From an uncultured Megasphaera sp. (GTDB taxonomy: Bacteria > Bacillota > Negativicutes > Veillonellales > Megasphaeraceae): DNA of 64,000 nucleotides. Of the stretch, positions 61,936 through 64,000 are shown in pieces. Each line of letters opens with the position of its first letter. Position 1 is the first letter of the stretch. The stretch lies in the NCBI GenBank assembly GCA_934202965.1, contig CAKPYN010000007.1, positions 1-64,000 of the forward strand. Reading direction: 5' to 3'. Made by a program: the position numbers and the translations under genes. Below the pieces are notes generated by a model. It saw only the letters and a program-made list of their open reading frames with translations. It did not search any database and had not been told where the DNA came from.

Positions 61936-62178
61936 TCATTGTTTCACTACTTTAAATACAACTTTTTCATCACAATCCGGGCATTGTATCAATGGTTTCC
62001 AAACGGCTCCTTGTCTAGCAGCAAAAACATATGGATATACGGCCTGCAAAGCAGTCATGCATAAGGCTCCACTTTTTTCTTTGTTAATAATCGGTCCATC
62101 AAAAATAATTTCATCACCAGCCTGATATTCCGGACAGTGTGATTCTACAACAACTAATTTTACATGATATACATCCAT
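61936..62178 (-). CDS. TIGR04076 family protein (copy 2)
   Basis: An 80-residue protein with the same layout as the one at 18461-18724: ESHCPEYQAGDEI, then GALCMTALQAVYPYV and a final CPDCDEKVVF. Function unknown; the conserved Cys and CPDC suggest metal or cluster binding. This copy lacks the histidine-rich CHCHHGHH stretch of copy 1. GGAG lies about 9 nt before the ATG. It stands alone between rpoN and a small secreted-protein gene. Confidence 0.75.
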   Translation of the reverse strand: MDVYHVKLVVVESHCPEYQAGDEIIFDGPIINKEKSGALCMTALQAVYPYVFAARQGAVWKPLIQCPDCDEKVVFKVVKQ

Positions 62179-62263
62179 ATTTTATCGCTCCTTTGTCCTA
62201 TTTTACTGTATATACGTATACCATATGATACCGTTAATAGCAATATGCTCACAAATTAGTGCG

Positions 62264-62281
62264 TCATAAATATAAATTCAT
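62264..62281 (-). other. Possible 5-codon leader peptide
   Basis: An excellent ribosome site (AGAGGAGGAA, 62288-62297) precedes an ATG by 6-7 nt, and the reading is MNLYL then TGA. It lies 86 nt upstream of the TIGR04076 copy 2 start, just after a terminator. It may be a regulatory mini-ORF or a decayed gene start. Confidence 0.3.
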
Positions 62282-62305
62282 ATATATTCCTCCTCTATTT
62301 GATAA

Positions 62306-62352
62306 TAAAAAAAACGACGATATTGTCTCTAAGACATCATCGTCGTTTTTTA
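62306..62352. terminator. Bidirectional terminator
   Basis: AACGACGAT/ATCGTCGTT arms with an inner GTCT/AGAC stem, flanked by A8 and T6. It ends the small secreted-protein gene, about 95 nt after its stop. Confidence 0.85.
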
Positions 62353-62445
62353 TTAAAAATAATAGCATTGATTGCTAAATATTTCAATATTCTATGTTAT
62401 ATTTTATATTTTTATAATGTTTTTGTTTTAGATATTATAAAATAT

Positions 62446-62634
62446 TTATTTCATTTGTTCTGGTGAAACACGCAAATATGAATTCATATCGACAGAGGAT
62501 ACTTTTGTTACTTTTACCTGTTCTTTAGCTGGAACAGACATATGAGCTACCTTGGCATTCACAGCACCTACAGCACTAATCACAAAAAAAGCGGCAAAAA
62601 TAGCTAATACAACAAAACGTATACTTTTCGTCAT
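62446..62634 (-). CDS. Small secreted/periplasmic protein
   Basis: A 62-residue protein not recognised. From the ATG at 62632-62634 (MTKSIRFVVL) it has a clear signal peptide: a basic N-terminus, a hydrophobic core (about 6-20), and a likely signal-peptidase site after VNA, leaving a mature peptide of about 40 residues with basic and polar residues (VPAKEQVKVTKV). GGGAG lies 9 nt before the ATG. A good promoter, TTGAAA (62751-62756) with 17 bp and TATGAT (62728-62733), precedes it. The next gene upstream is hydF on the same strand. No function is inferred. Confidence 0.65.
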   Translation of the reverse strand: MTKSIRFVVLAIFAAFFVISAVGAVNAKVAHMSVPAKEQVKVTKVSSVDMNSYLRVSPEQMK

Positions 62635-62727
62635 GGTATAAGACTCCCTTATCATGTAAAAAATATAAGACAAAAGCAAATGACGACAACATAGGTATTG
62701 TTATCGCCGTAGTTTGTTTATGCTTAT

Positions 62728-62756
62728 ATCATAACACTTGTAAGTAAAACTTTCAA
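62728..62756 (-). promoter_or_regulatory. Promoter of small secreted-protein gene
   Basis: TTGAAA (62751-62756), 17-bp spacer and TATGAT (62728-62733) on the minus strand, about 95 bp upstream of the ATG. Confidence 0.65.
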
Positions 62757-62894
62757 TATATAAAGTTTAGTTCTCTTATATTGGCTGTTTTCCATTTATT
62801 TTATTAAAAATTTTAATATGGTTGTTAATATTCGCTTTGCTTTTTAGAAAAAATTTATTTTTACAATATACAGCACATTCGCAGCTGTTTCATA

Positions 62895-64000
62895 TCACTT
62901 CGCTGCAGGAATCAACGATGCCAAAGCCGGAAAAACACGTAAACTGCGTTTTAAAATTCCTGTCATATACGCAATAGCAATACCATAATTCGTAATAGGC
63001 GTTTCCTGTGCATGCTTCATACGGAACTGCATTTCTCGGCTATTCAACATACAACCGCCGCAGTGAATAACCATGGCATACGAAGATAGGTCATCCGGAA
63101 ATTCTCGACCGCTTGTCGTGGCAATATGAATATCTTTTCCCGTATATTCATGAAGCCAACGAGGAAGTTTCACCGTCCCAATATCATCGCACTGACGGTG
63201 ATGCGTGCATCCTTCTGAAATAAGTACCGTGTCCCCGTCCTGCAAGCGGTCTATGGCTGTGACACCATGAACAGCTTCTTCCAAAAATCCTTTATGCCGT
63301 GCCATCAAAATCGAAAAAGATGTCAACAAGATATGCTGCGGCGTATCCTTAGCGACACGTGCAAAGGCCTGACTGTCCGTAATAACCAAAGCCGGATTCT
63401 TTCCCAGCTGCGTCAAAGTGCAGCGCAATTCATTTTCTTTCACCACAACGGCTGTACAGTCTGCATCTAGTACTTCCCGAATGGTTTGTTGCTGTGGCAA
63501 AATCAGTCTGCCCTTCGGGGCTGCCGAATCAATTGGTACGACAAGTACAACAAAATCACCGGCATGAATCAAATCACGAACAATTGGCTTGGATGGTTCT
63601 TCCGGTTTTAGTCTGGCCAGCCGTTCTTTTAATGCTGCAATTCCCTGTTTTGACAACGCACTAACATAGATTTCATCGTTAGCCCCATCAGCGTGACTAG
63701 AAAGGCGATCCGCTTTATTGTAGACAACCAAATGGGGAATCTTTTTTTCCTGTATAAGCTGCAATAGTTCTGTATCACTCGGTGTAATTCCTTCGACGGC
63801 ATCAATAACCAATACAGCAATATCCGTTTTATGCAGCACCTGTTTTGTTTTCTGCACGCGCAAAGCCCCTAAGGAGCCGACATCATCAAACCCCGGCGTA
63901 TCAATAATCATCACGGGACCCAACGGCAACAGCTCCATGGCTTTATACACCGGATCCGTTGTTGTTCCCTTCGTAGCTGACACGACAGCTAGATTTTGCC
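62895..64000 (-). CDS. hydF: [FeFe]-hydrogenase maturation GTPase HydF (5' end outside window)
   Basis: HydF is the scaffold GTPase on which HydE and HydG build the 2Fe subcluster before transfer to [FeFe]-hydrogenase. The visible part opens at the window edge with ...NLAVVSATKGTTTDPVYKAME, quoted in part, the HydF form of the G2 region. It continues with DTPGFDDVG (G3), NKAD (G4) and the C-terminal cluster domain with CTHHRQC and HCGGCM cysteines that bind the [4Fe-4S] cluster. The first ~35 residues with the G1 P-loop lie beyond 64000. It points to hydrogen metabolism. Confidence 0.93.
   Translation of the reverse strand, partial: QNLAVVSATKGTTTDPVYKAMELLPLGPVMIIDTPGFDDVGSLGALRVQKTKQVLHKTDIAVLVIDAVEGITPSDTELLQLIQEKKIPHLVVYNKADRLSSHADGANDEIYVSALSKQGIAALKERLARLKPEEPSKPIVRDLIHAGDFVVLVVPIDSAAPKGRLILPQQQTIREVLDADCTAVVVKENELRCTLTQLGKNPALVITDSQAFARVAKDTPQHILLTSFSILMARHKGFLEEAVHGVTAIDRLQDGDTVLISEGCTHHRQCDDIGTVKLPRWLHEYTGKDIHIATTSGREFPDDLSSYAMVIHCGGCMLNSREMQFRMKHAQETPITNYGIAIAYMTGILKRSLRVFPALASLIPAAK

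Noticed and set aside
1..64000. CRISPR arrays, tRNA genes, prophage
   Set aside because: No regularly spaced repeats, no tRNA T-loop pattern with acceptor stem and no phage structural genes were seen.

Overview
The window looks like a chromosomal stretch of an obligately anaerobic, diderm Firmicute of the class Negativicutes, most like Megasphaera and its relatives (family-level inference from gene content, not a database match). Support comes from a glycyl radical enzyme with its radical-SAM activase, an [FeFe]-hydrogenase maturation GTPase (HydF), a butyryl-CoA:acetate-type CoA-transferase, sigma-54, and housekeeping gene order typical of Firmicutes (tmk, holB-yaaT-trmN6-rsmI-metG-tatD; parA-parB-DUF4446). 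No tRNA, rRNA or CRISPR lies inside the window, but positions 1-334 are the promoter and boxA leader of an rrn operon running left out of the window.

Layout. 0.5-3 kb: gyrA. 3.2-7.4 kb: XRE-cupin regulator, two tandem M20 peptidases and a YjiH/YjiG transporter pair, each transporter gene carrying a frameshift. 7.8-11.1 kb: glycyl radical enzyme and activase. 11.4-17.5 kb: EF-G-like FusA2 with an unusual leader, M20D amidohydrolase, M18 aminopeptidase and an Old Yellow Enzyme homologue. 17.6-18.4 kb: yybP-ykoY-type (Mn) riboswitch and mntP. 18.5-27.6 kb: replication, translation and RNA-modification genes, a PLP decarboxylase and a Nudix protein. 27.8 kb: pyridoxal kinase. 29-32.4 kb: rpmG-secE-nusG-rplKA-rplJL with an L10-type attenuator, not followed by rpoBC. 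32.7-38.3 kb: mocR-yhaO-yhaN. 38.5-41.7 kb: bioB, a eukaryotic-type hexokinase and folP. 42.4-43.4 kb: a cation efflux gene behind a NiCo (czcD)-type riboswitch. 43.5-48.1 kb: orphan binding protein, M23 peptidase, DUF4446, parB, parA. 48.3-52.8 kb: stand-alone MetH-activation protein, pepD and an OPT transporter. 52.9-54.1 kb: IS30-family element. 54.2-58.4 kb: PAP2 phosphatase, NhaC antiporter, SDR, purple acid phosphatase. 58.5-59 kb: a deletion scar joining remnants of an HxlR regulator and a flavin-binding oxidoreductase. 59-64 kb: CoA-transferase, rpoN, TIGR04076 protein, a small secreted protein and partial hydF.

How it works together. Four M20-type peptidases, an M18 aminopeptidase, an OPT transporter, a PLP amino-acid decarboxylase and a binding protein suggest a peptide and amino-acid fermenter; the CoA-transferase and HydF fit butyrate and hydrogen production. 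Metal homeostasis appears to be controlled by two riboswitches (Mn on mntP, Ni/Co on the CDF gene). The most unusual enzyme is the glycyl radical enzyme, whose active-site loop reads GCVVP instead of the usual GCVE. The strongest non-coding signals are the two metal riboswitches, the L10 attenuator, and the fusA2 leader in which one Shine-Dalgarno sequence is buried in a hairpin beneath a second, in-frame start. All calls are from reading the sequence; no searches were run.
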